Origin: Metabacillus sediminilitoris
GTDB lineage: Bacteria > Bacillota > Bacilli > Bacillales > Bacillaceae
Direction of reading: 5' to 3'
Assembly: GCF_009720625.1 (NCBI RefSeq)
Contig: NZ_CP046266.1
Location: forward strand, 3,667,501 to 3,731,500
DNA length: 64,000 nt
In this document: positions 63,415 through 64,000 of the stretch, piece by piece
How positions within the stretch are numbered: position 1 is the stretch's first letter
Layout of the letters: each line of letters begins with the position of its first letter
Program-made: the position numbers and the translations under genes
The notes under the pieces: model-generated
Told to the model about the DNA's origin: nothing
Databases searched by the model: none
The model's input: only the letters and a program-made list of their open reading frames with translations

Positions 63415-64000
63415 TTATACACCTCCGCTTTCATTTCCAACGAGTGAAGTTCCAATTCTTATAAAGGTTGCACCTTCTTCAATTGCTATTTCATAATCAT
63501 TAGACATGCCCATTGATAATTCGTTACATGGTGCGTTAGGCAGTTGTAATGCTTGTATTTTTTCTTGAAGTCTTTTTAACTTTTTAAAGCATGCGCGGAT
63601 GACATCCTTATCCTCAGTAAATGGAGCCATTGTCATTAACCCTACTACTTGTATATTTGATAAAGATTGTAGCTCCTTGACAAGATGATCTAACTCATCA
63701 GGAGAACAACCATGCTTTGATTCTTCACCTGATACATTTACCTGAACAAAACATTTAATTGGCTTATTGGCACGTTTATCTATTTCTTTTGCTAAAGATA
63801 GACGATCTAAAGAATGTATGTATTCAACTTTATCAATAATATTTTTTACCTTTCTCGTTTGCAGTGAACCGATAAAATGCCAAGCAGCCAAATTTCCAAG
63901 GACTTGGTATTTGGCGTTAAGACCTTCTTCACGATTTTCACCTAAATGCTTAACACCAGCATCAAGTGCGGCTTTTGCACGCTCAATGCTAACATATTTA
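63415..64000 (-). CDS. ylmE: PLP homeostasis protein YlmE (YggS/PROSC family), N-terminus cut by window edge
   Basis: Pyridoxal-phosphate-binding protein of the YggS/PLPBP family, thought to buffer free PLP and keep amino acid and vitamin B6 pools balanced. The frame runs open to base 64000. It covers [20 protein letters not shown], then [39 protein letters not shown] and [12 protein letters not shown]. About 30-40 N-terminal residues, with the PLP lysine, lie outside. First gene before sepF. Confidence 0.94.
   Translation of the reverse strand, partial: KYVSIERAKAALDAGVKHLGENREEGLNAKYQVLGNLAAWHFIGSLQTRKVKNIIDKVEYIHSLDRLSLAKEIDKRANKPIKCFVQVNVSGEESKHGCSPDELDHLVKELQSLSNIQVVGLMTMAPFTEDKDVIRACFKKLKRLQEKIQALQLPNAPCNELSMGMSNDYEIAIEEGATFIRIGTSLVGNESGGV

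Overview
The window is a contiguous, AT-rich piece of the chromosome of an endospore-forming member of the Bacillaceae (Bacillus or a close genus). The gene order is the Bacillus subtilis block ylmE-sepF-ylmG-ylmH-divIVA-ileS-ylyA-lspA-rluD-pyr operon-cys operon-rqcH-yloB-yloC-remA-gmk-rpoZ-coaBC-priA-def-fmt-rsmB-rlmN-prpC-prkC-rsgA-rpe-thiN-spoVM-rpmB-yloU-fakA-recG-fapR-plsX-fabD-fabG-acpP-rnc-smc, read backwards. Nearly all genes are on the minus strand; only rpmB and rqcH are on the plus strand. The 26-residue spoVM gene is direct evidence of a spore former. Species cannot be fixed from the sequence alone.

Layout from left to right: 1-8345, chromosome condensation and RNA processing (smc, rnc) and the FapR-controlled lipid operon (fapR-plsX-fabD-fabG-acpP) with a clear promoter and FapR operator. 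8556-13025, recG, fatty-acid kinase fakA and yloU. 13081-13857, a MITE-like element, rpmB and spoVM. 14014-23074, thiN, rpe, rsgA, the prkC/prpC kinase-phosphatase pair and translation genes rlmN-rsmB-fmt-def. 23341-29281, priA-coaBC-rpoZ-gmk-remA-yloC. 29434-34221, calcium P-type ATPase and the divergent rqcH. 34273-34582, a 46-bp perfect palindrome and a second copy of the MITE. 34626-37787, a 1053-residue secreted SH3-repeat glucosaminidase that I do not expect at this position. 38015-43313, a SAM-riboswitch-controlled sulfate assimilation operon (cysH-cysP-sat-cysC-sirB-ylnF). 44022-55915, the complete UMP biosynthesis operon with three PyrR attenuators. 55912-64000, rluD, lspA, ylyA, T-box-regulated ileS, and the division cluster divIVA-ylmH-ylmG-sepF-ylmE.

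Most genes are ordinary core genes. Regulation is unusually readable: FapR operator, S-box, T-box with an AUC specifier, three PyrR binding loops and many intrinsic terminators. The least ordinary material is between genes. Two related 187- and 223-bp elements are each flanked by a perfect, different 8-bp direct repeat, which argues for transposition. Two copies of another dispersed repeat keep the same hairpin with changed stem sequence. There is also a 46-bp perfect palindrome, and a 0.7-kb stretch behind pyrE with a 61-codon open fragment I do not recognise. Relative to B. subtilis, sdaAB-sdaAA and ylnD are missing from their usual places. I see no CRISPR array, phage, tRNA or rRNA, and no clearly new multi-gene system.
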